The position numbers were made by a program, and so were the translations under genes. From VFMC01 sp050248155 (lineage in GTDB: Bacteria > Actinomycetota > Acidimicrobiia > Acidimicrobiales > Ilumatobacteraceae), in NCBI GenBank assembly GCA_050248155.1, contig JBFWSW010000015.1:1-64000 (forward strand): a stretch of DNA of 64,000 nucleotides. Reading direction: 5' to 3'. Shown here piece after piece: positions 45,345-53,722 of this stretch. The first letter of the stretch is position 1, and each line of letters starts with the position of its first letter. The notes beneath the pieces are model-generated. The model did no database searches. It was not told the DNA's origin and saw only the letters and a list, made by a program, of their open reading frames with translations.

Positions 45345-46463
45345 TCACCAGCCGACGGCGACCGGGTGGTCGTCGATCGCCGGGTCGGGCCGTTGCAGCT
45401 CGACCACCAGACCATCGACCAGCACCGCGTCACCCCGAAGGCCCACCCAGTGGGCCCCCGACGGATCGGCGGAGACGAACCACCACTCCCCACCCGGAGC
45501 GAGCTCGGTCACCTCGGCGCCGGTCGACGGATCGAGCGTCACGACACGGGCCAGGTTGTCCTGGTCGTGCACCACGGCGAGCAACGTCCCGTCCGCCCGT
45601 GCACCGACGAGCGTGGCGGCGCCGGGCTCTCCCGACGACAGCTGGATCGGCACACCCTCGGACAGGTCCGGCACGGCGTCCTGAGCGGGGTCGATCATCA
45701 CGAGTCGTCCGGCGCCGGCGGCCACCAACGACGTGCCGCTCCAGACGGCTCCGTTGAGGACGGGTGCTGCATCGGCGCTGTACGTCGCCCCGGGGAACGA
45801 CCACGCGCGCTCGTCGCTCGCGTGCACCGAGCGGTCTGCGACGGTGTCGGGGTTCACCACGACGAACATCGGCTCGGTCGGGTCGGGCTCGCATCCCGAC
45901 GAGCGGACGAGCGCAACTCGCGCCCCGTCGGGCGACAGGTCGACCCCGCCGCCCATCCCGAGGCTGGTGAAGGTGCCGTCGGGCAGGATGGCCTCGGCGA
46001 AGCCCTGCGACGTGTCACACGAGTACCACGAGTCCTCGACGGCGAGCGAGTACACGATCGTGCCGTCGGCGGCGCGGTCGAGGTCGGTGACCCATGCGGC
46101 CTCGGGCTGAAACGTCGAGACGATGTTGACGATGTCGCCCGTGGCCGGGTCGTGGAGCGCGACCGCTCCCCCGGCCCACATGACGACGAGGGGCGCCGTG
46201 GGCGCGGCAGGCTCGGCCGAGGTCGTGGGCGCCACGGTGGTCGGCGCCGCTGGCGTCGTCGGCACCTCGGTCGGCTGATCGGCGCGCTCGGTCGTGCTCA
46301 CACCAGTCGTCGCCGGGGCCGACGTGCTCGGCATGACGCTCGCCGTCGTGACGGCGTTCGATGATCCGGCCCGTGGTGCGTCGGACCCCGAGCACGAGGC
46401 CACACCCCCCAGTACGCAGGCGAACGCCACCGCCCTCCATCGCGCTCGCCGGCCGGTGATCAT
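45345..46463 (-). CDS. Secreted lipoprotein with beta-propeller-like repeats
   Basis: A 372-residue product with a signal peptide and lipobox (CVLGGVASC), a Thr/Ser/Pro/Ala linker (TTPAAPTTVAPTTSAEPAAP), then about 280 residues of repeated beta-rich segments (VVMWAGGAVALHDPATGDI, LGMGGGVDLSPDGARVALVR, LVMIDPAQDAVPDLSEGV) of the WD40/TolB-like type. It is probably an extracellular propeller domain tethered to the membrane. No enzymatic motif is seen. A minus-strand TACACT (46473-46478) lies nine bases before the ATG. Confidence 0.72.
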   Translation of the reverse strand: MITGRRARWRAVAFACVLGGVASCSGSDAPRAGSSNAVTTASVMPSTSAPATTGVSTTERADQPTEVPTTPAAPTTVAPTTSAEPAAPTAPLVVMWAGGAVALHDPATGDIVNIVSTFQPEAAWVTDLDRAADGTIVYSLAVEDSWYSCDTSQGFAEAILPDGTFTSLGMGGGVDLSPDGARVALVRSSGCEPDPTEPMFVVVNPDTVADRSVHASDERAWSFPGATYSADAAPVLNGAVWSGTSLVAAGAGRLVMIDPAQDAVPDLSEGVPIQLSSGEPGAATLVGARADGTLLAVVHDQDNLARVVTLDPSTGAEVTELAPGGEWWFVSADPSGAHWVGLRGDAVLVDGLVVELQRPDPAIDDHPVAVGW

Positions 46464-46511
46464 GGTTCCCGCAGTGTAGGGAGCCCTCTTGTTCGGCTCG
46501 CGTCATGCTCC

Positions 46512-46530
46512 GACGACACGGCGTGTCGTC
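46512..46530. promoter_or_regulatory. Perfect palindrome between the lipoprotein and tRNA-Pro promoters
   Basis: GACGACAC and GTGTCGTC are perfect eight-base arms with a three-base spacer, 34 bases upstream of the lipoprotein -10 box. It could be an operator or a hairpin; no regulator is identified. Confidence 0.35.
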
Positions 46531-46583
46531 AGCGGATGACACGAGCCGGCACAATGGCCCGGCCATCGCCGACGGTCATCCGA

Positions 46584-46589
46584 TAGCCT
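46584..46589 (+). promoter_or_regulatory. -10 box of tRNA-Pro
   Basis: TAGCCT lies nine bases before the mature 5' end of the tRNA, a usual distance for a short-leader tRNA transcript. Confidence 0.45.
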
Positions 46590-46598
46590 GCCGACGTT

Positions 46599-46673
46599 CG
46601 GGGCGTGGCGCAGCGGTAGCGCACCTGCTTTGGGAGCAGGGGGTCGGGAGTTCAAATCTCCCCGCCCCGACCA
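46599..46673 (+). tRNA. tRNA-Pro (anticodon TGG)
   Basis: Acceptor arms CGGGGCG (46599-46605) and CGCCCCG (46663-46669) pair fully. The anticodon stem CCTGC/GCAGG encloses TTTGGGA, giving anticodon TGG. The T arm GGGAG-TTCAAAT-CTCCC is perfect. Discriminator A is followed by an encoded CCA. It reads CCA and, by wobble, other proline codons. Confidence 0.96.
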
Positions 46674-46722
46674 TCGGCACCACGCCGCCGCGCTTCGGCT
46701 GACGGACGGACGTGGGTCGTGC

Positions 46723-46728
46723 CAGCAT
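46723..46728 (+). promoter_or_regulatory. -10-like box of the PLP decarboxylase gene (leaderless geometry)
   Basis: CAGCAT ends six bases before GTG 46735, matching the A-at-2, T-at-6 pattern of other leaderless starts in this window. Confidence 0.35.
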
Positions 46729-46734
46729 GAGCGG

Positions 46735-48093
46735 GTGACCGACGACGAGCTCCTTGCCGACGCCAGCTTCCGGGCCCTCCGATATGCCGCCGCGATCGAC
46801 AATCGTGCGGTGTCGCCCACCCCTGCAGCGCGGGCGGCGCTGGCACGGTTCGACGAGCCGTTGCCGGGACGTGGCCGTGACGCGCAGGACACGCTCGCCC
46901 TCCTCGACGACATCGGCAGCCCGGCCACCATGGCGAGCACCGGCCGGCGCTACTTCGGCTTCGTCAACGGCGCGACGCTCCCGATCGCCCTCGGCGCGTC
47001 ATGGCTCGCCGATGCGTGGGATCAGAACACCGCACTCCCCGTCATGTCGCCGGTCGCGTCGACGCTGTACGAGGTGGCCAGCCGTTGGCTCGTCGACCTG
47101 CTCCACCTGCCGGAGGGCACGGGGGTCGCGTTCGTCACCGGCGCGACGGTGGCCAACGCCACGGCGCTCGCGGCCGCCCGAGACGCCCTACTCGATGGGC
47201 TCGGCTGGGACGTCCAGGCCAACGGTCTGTTCGGTGCACCGCCGCTCCAGGTCGTCGTCGGCGAGCGTGCACACTCGACGCTGAAGAAGTCGCTGGGGCT
47301 CGTCGGGCTCGGACGCGAGCGGGTGCACGTCGTCCCGGCAGACGATCAGGGCCGCCTGCGCGCCGACCTCCTTCCCGACCTCGAAGGACCGGTGCTGGTC
47401 TGCGCTCAGGCCGGCGAGGTGAACACAGGCGCGTTCGACCCGTTCGAGCCGATCGCCGACTGGCTCGAGCAACGTGGCGGCTGGCTCCACGTCGATGGCG
47501 CGTTCGGTCTGTGGGCCATGGCCGAGCCCAGCCGAGCACGCCTGGTACACGGGCTCGATCGCGCCAACTCCTGGGCCACCGACGGGCACAAGTGGCTCAA
47601 CGTCACCTACGACTGCGGCATCGCCTTCGTCCGAGATCCGTCCACCCTGCGTCGCACGTTCGCTGCGACGGCGGGATACCTGCCGCCCGACTCCGGGTTC
47701 GAGGCGATGCACCACACGCCGCAGTCGTCGCAGCGGGCACGACAGGTGGAGGTGTGGGCTGCGCTGCGCACGCTCGGGCGCGATGGCGTCGCGGCGATGG
47801 TGAAGCGTGCGTGCGATGCCGCGACGCACATGGCCGGCCGGCTGGCCGGGAACGGGTTCACCCTCCTCAACGACGTGGTGATCAACCAGGTGCTCGTTCG
47901 GCTCGACGACGGGCCGACCACGGAGGCGCTCATCGCGGAGATCCAGCGCGACGGACGCATCTGGTGCGGTCCGACGATGTGGGACGGCGAGACCGCGATG
48001 CGCATCAGCGTCTCGTCGTGGAAGACCGACACCGACGACGCGGACGCCGCTGCCCACATCATCATCGAGTGCGCTGGCAGACTGCGCAGGTGA
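46735..48093 (+). CDS. Pyridoxal-dependent decarboxylase family protein
   Basis: A 452-residue group II decarboxylase-type PLP enzyme (glutamate, aromatic amino acid or aspartate decarboxylase relatives). The PLP Lys is in WATDGHKWLNVTYDCGIAFV, the cofactor Asp/His region is GGWLHVDGAFGLWAM, and GRRYFGFVNGATLPIALGAS and FVTGATVANATALAAARDAL are family blocks. Which amino acid is the substrate, or whether decarboxylation occurs at all, is open. It overlaps corA by GTGA, so both are co-translated. Confidence 0.85.
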   Translation: MTDDELLADASFRALRYAAAIDNRAVSPTPAARAALARFDEPLPGRGRDAQDTLALLDDIGSPATMASTGRRYFGFVNGATLPIALGASWLADAWDQNTALPVMSPVASTLYEVASRWLVDLLHLPEGTGVAFVTGATVANATALAAARDALLDGLGWDVQANGLFGAPPLQVVVGERAHSTLKKSLGLVGLGRERVHVVPADDQGRLRADLLPDLEGPVLVCAQAGEVNTGAFDPFEPIADWLEQRGGWLHVDGAFGLWAMAEPSRARLVHGLDRANSWATDGHKWLNVTYDCGIAFVRDPSTLRRTFAATAGYLPPDSGFEAMHHTPQSSQRARQVEVWAALRTLGRDGVAAMVKRACDAATHMAGRLAGNGFTLLNDVVINQVLVRLDDGPTTEALIAEIQRDGRIWCGPTMWDGETAMRISVSSWKTDTDDADAAAHIIIECAGRLRR

Positions 48094-49067
48094 GCGCTCC
48101 CCACACGCGCGTCTACAGCAACGGAGTGCTCGAGGCCGAGGGGTTCCCGGTCTCCGACGTGTCCGAGCACCTGTCGCGAGCCGACACCGTGGTCTGGGTC
48201 GACCTCTGCGGACCGTCGAAGGAGCAGCTGCACGAGCTGGCCAGCGAGCTCGGCCTGCACGAGCTCGCGGTCGAGGACGCGCTCAGCCCGCACCAACGAC
48301 CGAAGGTCGATCACTACGAGTCGCACCTCTTCCTCTCGGCGCACGCAGTGCGTGTCGATCCCGAGTCGACCGAGCTGCACAAGACCGAGATCGACGCGTT
48401 CATCAACGAGCGCTGGCTGATCACGGTCCGCAAGAACGACGGGTTCTCGATCGACGCGGTGACGGCGCGCTGGGACCGCATGCGCGACCTCGGCAAGTTC
48501 GGTGTGGGGTTCCTGCTCTACGGACTGCTCGACGTCGTGGTCGACGAGTACTTCGAAGCGATCCAGGTCTTCGACGACTTCTACGACGACGTCACCGAGG
48601 GCATCTTCTCCGAGCAGCCGCTCAACCCGACCGAGCAGCGTGCCTGGTTCGACATGCGCCGCGCACTGGTGGGCTTCCACCGGCTCGTCGTGCCGATGCG
48701 CGAGGCGGTCAGCTCGCTCATGCGGCGCGAGCAGTCGGTCGTCGCCGAGGGTCTGTACCCCTACTTCCAGGACGTGTACGACCACATCCTGCGAGTCAGC
48801 GAATCGACCGACGCGCTGCGCGACCTCGTCGGCACGATCGTCGAGACGAACCTCAGCCTGCGCGACTACCGCCAGAACCAGGTGATGAAGAAGGTCACGA
48901 GCTGGGCCGCGATCATCGCGGTGCCGACGCTCGTCACGGGCTTCTACGGGATGAACGTACCGTATCCGGGCTCGGGCGACACGTGGGGTGTCGTCGCTGC
49001 GACGGCGCTCGTGGTCGTGCTGTCGACGGCGCTCTACGCGATCTTCCGCAAGCGCGACTGGCTCTGA
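48090..49067 (+). CDS. corA: CorA-family divalent cation transporter
   Basis: A 325-residue CorA-type channel for Mg2+ (or Co2+, Ni2+). It has a long cytoplasmic N-terminal domain (VEDALSPHQRPKVDHYESHL), a stalk helix, then two C-terminal membrane helices (SWAAIIAVPTLVTGFYGMNV and TWGVVAATALVVVLSTALYA) with the pore signature GMN in YGMNVPYPG and a basic C-terminus FRKRDWL. Starts in the GTGA overlap with the PLP enzyme. Confidence 0.93.
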   Translation: MSAPHTRVYSNGVLEAEGFPVSDVSEHLSRADTVVWVDLCGPSKEQLHELASELGLHELAVEDALSPHQRPKVDHYESHLFLSAHAVRVDPESTELHKTEIDAFINERWLITVRKNDGFSIDAVTARWDRMRDLGKFGVGFLLYGLLDVVVDEYFEAIQVFDDFYDDVTEGIFSEQPLNPTEQRAWFDMRRALVGFHRLVVPMREAVSSLMRREQSVVAEGLYPYFQDVYDHILRVSESTDALRDLVGTIVETNLSLRDYRQNQVMKKVTSWAAIIAVPTLVTGFYGMNVPYPGSGDTWGVVAATALVVVLSTALYAIFRKRDWL

Positions 49068-49071
49068 GCGA

Positions 49072-50022
49072 TCAACCGCCGGGTGGGGGCGGCGGCAACG
49101 TGCGCAGCTGCTGCATCGCGAGGAGGTCTTGGAGCTGCTTCTCCATGCCTTGCGGCGATCCGTCGAGGAACAGCACGTTGCCCTTCCCGTTCTCGGCCAT
49201 GTGCCGGAGCGACTCCGTCCAGATGGAGAACAGGATGAGCGACGAATCGACGTTGGCCGCCTCCATCTCACGTGCAGCCTGCGTGAGCCCTCGCCCGACC
49301 TCTTCACGGAACAGGGCGACGCCTTGACCACGGAGCTGTGCTGCCGTGCGCTCGGCTTCGGCGGCGATCCGGATGGCAGTGCCCTCGGCCTCGGCTTCCT
49401 TGGTGCGCCGGATGAGGAGGGCATCACCCTCGTTGGTCGCCGCAGCCTTGAGGTTGTTCGAGGCCACGACCTGAGCCATCGAGGTGGTGATCGCCGCGTC
49501 GAAGGTGATGTCGTTCAGCTGCAGATCGATGAGGTGGTAGCCCCAGGTCTCGACCGTGACGTCGAGGTTCTGCTTCACCTCGCTGACGATCTCGCCGCGC
49601 AGCCCGAGGATCTCGGCCTGGCGCATGGTCGCGACGAAGCCGCGGGTGCTGCCCTCGACGCTGCGCACGAGCGCGGTCAGGAAGTCCTTCTCGCTGACGA
49701 ACTTGAACGCGACGTTCTTGATCGTCTCCTCGGACTCGTTGATGACCGAGTACACCATCATCGCAGTGAAGTAGACGTTCGCCTGATCCTGGGTGATCGC
49801 CTGGAACTGCAATTCGACCGCACGGTTCTGCGTGCTGATGCGCCGGAAGATCTTCTCGACGAACGGCACGAGCACGTTCAAGCCGGGACGCCGCACAGCC
49901 TTGTACTTGCCGAAGACGGTCGTCACCGCCACCGTTCCCTGGGCCACGGTCTTCACCGACATCAAGACGAGGATGAGGGCGACCGCGGCGACGACGATGA
50001 CGAGGATGGCGCCGGTGCTCAT
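49072..50022 (-). CDS. SPFH / band 7 domain protein (stomatin-like)
   Basis: A 316-residue protein with an N-terminal membrane helix (AILVIVVAAVALILVLMSVK), a band 7 domain (VAVTTVFGKYKAVRRPGLNV, TQNRAVELQFQAITQDQANV) and a helical Ala/Glu-rich segment (EAEAEGTAIRIAAEAERTAA), then a short oligomerisation tail ending in Pro residues (LPPPPPGG). Such proteins scaffold membrane microdomains and often regulate proteases. The usual NfeD partner is not adjacent. TAGAGT lies six bases before the ATG. Confidence 0.9.
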   Translation of the reverse strand: MSTGAILVIVVAAVALILVLMSVKTVAQGTVAVTTVFGKYKAVRRPGLNVLVPFVEKIFRRISTQNRAVELQFQAITQDQANVYFTAMMVYSVINESEETIKNVAFKFVSEKDFLTALVRSVEGSTRGFVATMRQAEILGLRGEIVSEVKQNLDVTVETWGYHLIDLQLNDITFDAAITTSMAQVVASNNLKAAATNEGDALLIRRTKEAEAEGTAIRIAAEAERTAAQLRGQGVALFREEVGRGLTQAAREMEAANVDSSLILFSIWTESLRHMAENGKGNVLFLDGSPQGMEKQLQDLLAMQQLRTLPPPPPGG

Positions 50023-50028
50023 GGCCAG

Positions 50029-50034
50029 ACTCTA
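50029..50034 (-). promoter_or_regulatory. -10 box of the SPFH gene (leaderless geometry)
   Basis: On the minus strand TAGAGT is followed by CTGGCC and ATG 50022, the same six-base spacing as the other leaderless candidates. Confidence 0.55.
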
Positions 50035-50155
50035 GGAGACTCACCACGCCACGACGTCGCCATCTGCCAGGCGCTGTTGGTACCGCTCCTCGTGCAGCCG
50101 GTGGCCGATCCGGACGACCTCGTCGCGCGAGCCGGGGCACCTGACAGCCTGTCGC

Positions 50156-50965
50156 TCAGCCAGAGGGAGCCACCTGCCCCGGCTCGGCGGCGGCGAGCTC
50201 GCGACGCAGGCCTGCTGCCGTCAAGGCGCCCGCGACTCGAGGTGACATGCGGGCCACCCGCCACAGCAGCCCGGAGCGGCCGGGGACCACCAGGCCTCGG
50301 TCCGTGCGCACCGCATGCACCACGTGCTTCGCGAGGCGCTGCGGCGTCATCGGCTGACCCGCGGCAGCGGTGAGGAACCGGCGAGGCGACACACCGGGGG
50401 TGGCTGCCGGCGAGTCGAGCATCGGCGTCTCGACCGGGCCGGGGCACACGACGGTCACGCCGACCCCGTGTCGCGCGGCCTCGGGCCGAACACTGGCGCC
50501 GAGCCCGACGAGCGCCGCCTTCGACATCCCGTACGCAGCGAGCAGGGGCGTCCCCATGAGCCCGGCGAGCGAGGCCATCAGCACGATCGACCCTCGGCCA
50601 GCGTCCGTGAGGATCGGGTAGGCGCCGCGGAGCGTGTTCACCGAGCCCGTGATGTTGATGTCGACGATGCGCGTCCAGTCGTCGTCGCTCGTGTCCTCGA
50701 CGAGGCCGGCGGCGGCGACACCCGCGTTGGCGACCACGACGTCGAGCCGGCCGTATCGATCGGCGATGCCCTGCAGGGCGGCGCGGGTCGCGGCGAGGTC
50801 GGCGACATCGAGCGAGCGGGTGTCGCCTCGACCCCCGACGTCGGTCCTCACCACCGTCGACCCGGCTCGTTCGAACGCCGCGGCGACCGCACTCCCGATG
50901 CCACCGGCCGCTCCTGTCACCACGACGACGGCTCCCGACAGCTCCACTCCCCTGCCCTTCCGCAC
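50156..50965 (-). CDS. Short-chain dehydrogenase/reductase
   Basis: A 269-residue classical SDR with the Rossmann glycine motif VVVVTGAAGGIGSAVA, NAG in VVVANAGVAAAG, catalytic Ser in IVLMASLAGLMG and the YxxxK pair in AAYGMSKAAL. PGPVETPML follows. NAD(P)-dependent oxidation or reduction of an unknown substrate. The C-terminal 60 residues include a basic/hydrophobic segment (GRSGLLWRVARMSPRVAGAL) that might contact the membrane. It is divergent from another SDR at 51121. The 133 bases between this gene and the SPFH start show no further recognisable gene. Confidence 0.88.
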   Translation of the reverse strand: MRKGRGVELSGAVVVVTGAAGGIGSAVAAAFERAGSTVVRTDVGGRGDTRSLDVADLAATRAALQGIADRYGRLDVVVANAGVAAAGLVEDTSDDDWTRIVDINITGSVNTLRGAYPILTDAGRGSIVLMASLAGLMGTPLLAAYGMSKAALVGLGASVRPEAARHGVGVTVVCPGPVETPMLDSPAATPGVSPRRFLTAAAGQPMTPQRLAKHVVHAVRTDRGLVVPGRSGLLWRVARMSPRVAGALTAAGLRRELAAAEPGQVAPSG

Positions 50966-51120
50966 CGATGCCTCCTGTTCGCAGACTGCTCCTCGTTCGG
51001 CCGGTTCGACACGGTCGGCCTTTCCGGATCACCGGATCGTGCATCCGATGCATCAAGACCCACCCGAACGGGTAGATGCGGCCCGGTCGACGAGTGCGGC
51101 CGAGGGAAGGAGGTGCTCGG

Positions 51121-52146
51121 GTGGAGGAGGAGAGCCGGCGCGGAGCCGGGCCCCGTCGCGTCGCCGTCGTCACGGGAGCGACGGGAGGGGTCGGACGCGC
51201 GACCGCCCGCACGCTCGCGGCGAAGGGGTACGACGTCGCGCTCCTCGGGCGTGGCGAAGCGGGGCTCCGAGGAGCCGCAGACGACGTGCTGGCACGCGGC
51301 GGACAGGCGCTGGCGATCAAAGTCGACGTCGCCGACTGGGATCAGGTGCGCGCGGGGGCGGAGCAGACCGAGGACCGGCTCGGCCCCATCGACGTCTGGA
51401 TCAACAACGCGATGCTCACGGTGTTCGGTCCCGTCTCGACCTTGACGGCCGACGAGATCCGGCGATCGACCGAGGCGACCTACCTCGGCCAGGTCCACGG
51501 CGCCCTCGCTGCGCTCGAGCACATGTCGCCGCGCGACCGGGGCACGATCGTCAGCGTCAGCTCGACGCTCGCGTACCGAAGCATCCCGCTGCAGGCGGCC
51601 TACTGCGGCGGGAAGGCGGCGGCCCGCGGATTCATGGAGTCGCTGCGGACCGAGCTGCTCCACGAGGGCAGCGCGATCCGCGTCACGCAGGTCGTGCTGC
51701 CGGCCGTGAACACGCCCCAGTTCGGGTGGTCCCGCAGCCGGATGCCGCACCAACCCCGGCCCGTGGCGCCGATCTACCACCCCGACGTCATCGCGCGAGC
51801 CATCGTCCGCGCCGCCGAGACGGCACCTCGCCAGCGCGTGATCGGCACCTGGAATCGGATGGTGCTCGCACTGAACAAGTTGGCACCAGGGGTGCTCGAT
51901 CACTTCGCGGCCCTCAGCAGCTGGGAGGGCCAGCAGGTGGAGGGCAGCCCGTCGAGCGTGCGCCCGGGCAACCTCGAGGAGCCGCTCGACGACCAGCCCG
52001 GCGCCGATGCCGGCGCGACCGGCACCTTCACCGACCAGGCGGGCGGCGTGCTCACTCCGGCCTTCCTGCGGTCCTTGCCGCACCTCGCCCAGACCGTCGG
52101 TCGCGGGGCCGTCGCCCGTGCACGAGAGATCGCAGGGCTCCGTTGA
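51121..52146 (+). CDS. Short-chain dehydrogenase/reductase with C-terminal extension
   Basis: A 341-residue SDR: VAVVTGATGGVGRATA (cofactor loop), INNAMLTVFG (NNA variant of NNAG), catalytic Ser in IVSVSSTLAYRS and YCGGKAAARG with Tyr and Lys. About 100 extra C-terminal residues (YHPDVIARAIVRAAE onwards) resemble the longer membrane-associated SDRs of actinobacteria. GTG 51121 is chosen because GGAGG lies seven bases upstream. It ends within the start region of qcrC, so it could lead the respiratory operon, although its chemistry is not obviously respiratory. Confidence 0.86.
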   Translation: MEEESRRGAGPRRVAVVTGATGGVGRATARTLAAKGYDVALLGRGEAGLRGAADDVLARGGQALAIKVDVADWDQVRAGAEQTEDRLGPIDVWINNAMLTVFGPVSTLTADEIRRSTEATYLGQVHGALAALEHMSPRDRGTIVSVSSTLAYRSIPLQAAYCGGKAAARGFMESLRTELLHEGSAIRVTQVVLPAVNTPQFGWSRSRMPHQPRPVAPIYHPDVIARAIVRAAETAPRQRVIGTWNRMVLALNKLAPGVLDHFAALSSWEGQQVEGSPSSVRPGNLEEPLDDQPGADAGATGTFTDQAGGVLTPAFLRSLPHLAQTVGRGAVARAREIAGLR

Positions 52147-52151
52147 CGGCG

Positions 52152-52883
52152 GTGCTCGTGCGTCGACTGCTGAGCGCAGGACCAGTGCTGGCGCTCGGAG
52201 CGGGGCTCGTCGCCGCGATCGTGCCGCGCTCGGAGGCGCCCGCCGCCCCACCATCGAACGTGCAACAGATCTACCTGCGCGACTGCGCGACGTGCCACGG
52301 AGCCCGTGGAGAGGGAACCGACGATGGCCCGAGCCTCGAGCACTCGGGCCCCGCCCTCGCCGACTACATGTTGACGACCGGCAGGATGCCGCTCGCCCAC
52401 CCCGACGACGAGATGGTGCGGCACGATCCGCGCTACGACGCCGCCACGATCGCCGCCCTCGTCGCGTACGTCGCGTCGCTGCATCCGGACGCCGGCCAGC
52501 CGATTCCCGAGGTGGACGTCGCGTCCGCCAACCTCGCGCGCGGGGGTGAGGACTTCCGCCTCGCCTGCGCGGCGTGCCACCAAGCCGTCGGCCAGGGCGG
52601 CGCACTCCGATACGGCGAGGCGCCCTCGCTCATGCGCTCGACGCCGGTCCAGGTGGTCGAGGCGATGCGCACCGGACCCGGCACGATGCCCGTGTTCGCC
52701 GAGGACGCGTTCAGCGACGACGAGGTCGCCGGTATCGCCGCGTACATCCAGTACCTGCAGGACCCCGAGGACCGCGGCGGTCAGCCACTGTGGCACTTCG
52801 GCCCACTCGCCGAGGGCCTCATCGCCTTCCTGGCCGTCGTGTTCCTCACGGGCGCGCTGGTCGTGATCGGAGAACGCCGATGA
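52152..52883 (+). CDS. qcrC: Diheme cytochrome c subunit of the bc complex
   Basis: A cytochrome of about 243 residues: an N-terminal signal or anchor (LLSAGPVLALGAGLVAAIV), two c-type heme sites CATCHG and CAACHQ roughly 100 residues apart with Met ligands in TGRMPLAHP and PGTMPVFAED, and a C-terminal membrane helix (EGLIAFLAVVFLTGALVVIG). This is the layout of actinobacterial QcrC, which passes electrons from complex III straight to the oxidase. Start uncertain among TTG 52143, GTG 52152 and GTG 52158. ATGA overlap with qcrA. Confidence 0.9.
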   Translation: MLVRRLLSAGPVLALGAGLVAAIVPRSEAPAAPPSNVQQIYLRDCATCHGARGEGTDDGPSLEHSGPALADYMLTTGRMPLAHPDDEMVRHDPRYDAATIAALVAYVASLHPDAGQPIPEVDVASANLARGGEDFRLACAACHQAVGQGGALRYGEAPSLMRSTPVQVVEAMRTGPGTMPVFAEDAFSDDEVAGIAAYIQYLQDPEDRGGQPLWHFGPLAEGLIAFLAVVFLTGALVVIGERR

Positions 52884-53722
52884 GCAGCACCACCCAACGG
52901 ACCAACAGCCGTGCGATCACGCTGCTGTTCCTGACAGCCGCGGCCTTCGCAGTCGCGAGCTTCGTCGCCGGCTTCGTGTCGCGGGGCCCGCAATGGCAGG
53001 GTGCGTGCCTCGCTGCAGCGCTCGTCGCCGCCGGCATCGCGCTGGTGCTGTGGGCGAACCACCTCTTGGCAGGTGGACCCTACGAGGAAGCGCGCGAGCG
53101 GCTCTCGCCCCCGGCCGACGAGGTGGCCGCGATGGAAGAGGATCTCGAGCGAGGCGAGGCGTTGACGCGCCGCGTGTGGCTCCGGCGCTCTGCAGTCCTC
53201 GCCGGCGGAGCACTCGTCATCGGCCTGGCCGAGCCCGTCAGAACCCTCGGACCGACACCCGGACGCGCGCCGCTGCGCACCGCGTGGCGAGACGGCGTTC
53301 GCGTCGTGACGACCGACAACGTGCTCGTGCGGGCCGACGACGTCCCGCTGTCGGCGCTGCTGACCGTCTTCCCGCAGGATCATCTCGACGAGGCGGACGG
53401 CCAGGTCGTACTCGTCCGCGTCGACCCGTCGTCGCTCGCCCTCCCCGAGGGCCGGAGCGCATGGGCGCCCGGTGGTCTCGTCGCGTACTCGAAGGTCTGC
53501 ACCCACGCCGGCTGTCCGGTGGGTCTGTACCAGGCCGACATCCAGCAGCTGTTGTGCCCATGCCACCAGTCGAGCTTCGACGTGCTCCGCGGCGCGGTGC
53601 CCGTGAGCGGTCCGGCAGCGTGGCCACTCCCCCAGCTTCCGCTGCGCGTCGACGACGAGGGCGTGCTCGTCGCAGCCGGCGACTTCGACGTCCCGGTCGG
53701 CCCCGGGTGGTGGAAGGCGTGA
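52880..53722 (+). CDS. qcrA: Rieske iron-sulfur subunit of the bc complex
   Basis: A 280-residue Rieske protein with three membrane helices (AITLLFLTAAAFAVASFVAG, CLAAALVAAGIALVLWANHL, LRRSAVLAGGALVIGLAEPV), the arrangement of actinobacterial QcrA; one-helix Rieske proteins are usual elsewhere. The 2Fe-2S ligands are in KVCTHAGCPVG and LCPCHQSSFD. It oxidises menaquinol at the Qo site with QcrB. Starts in the ATGA overlap with qcrC and ends in the GTGA overlap with ctaC. Confidence 0.94.
   Translation: MSSTTQRTNSRAITLLFLTAAAFAVASFVAGFVSRGPQWQGACLAAALVAAGIALVLWANHLLAGGPYEEARERLSPPADEVAAMEEDLERGEALTRRVWLRRSAVLAGGALVIGLAEPVRTLGPTPGRAPLRTAWRDGVRVVTTDNVLVRADDVPLSALLTVFPQDHLDEADGQVVLVRVDPSSLALPEGRSAWAPGGLVAYSKVCTHAGCPVGLYQADIQQLLCPCHQSSFDVLRGAVPVSGPAAWPLPQLPLRVDDEGVLVAAGDFDVPVGPGWWKA

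Noticed and set aside
50041..50155. A short minus-strand coding remnant between the SPFH and SDR genes (translation ends RLADGDVVAW)
   Set aside because: No usable start codon or ribosome site, fewer than 40 codons and no recognisable family; not enough to call a gene.
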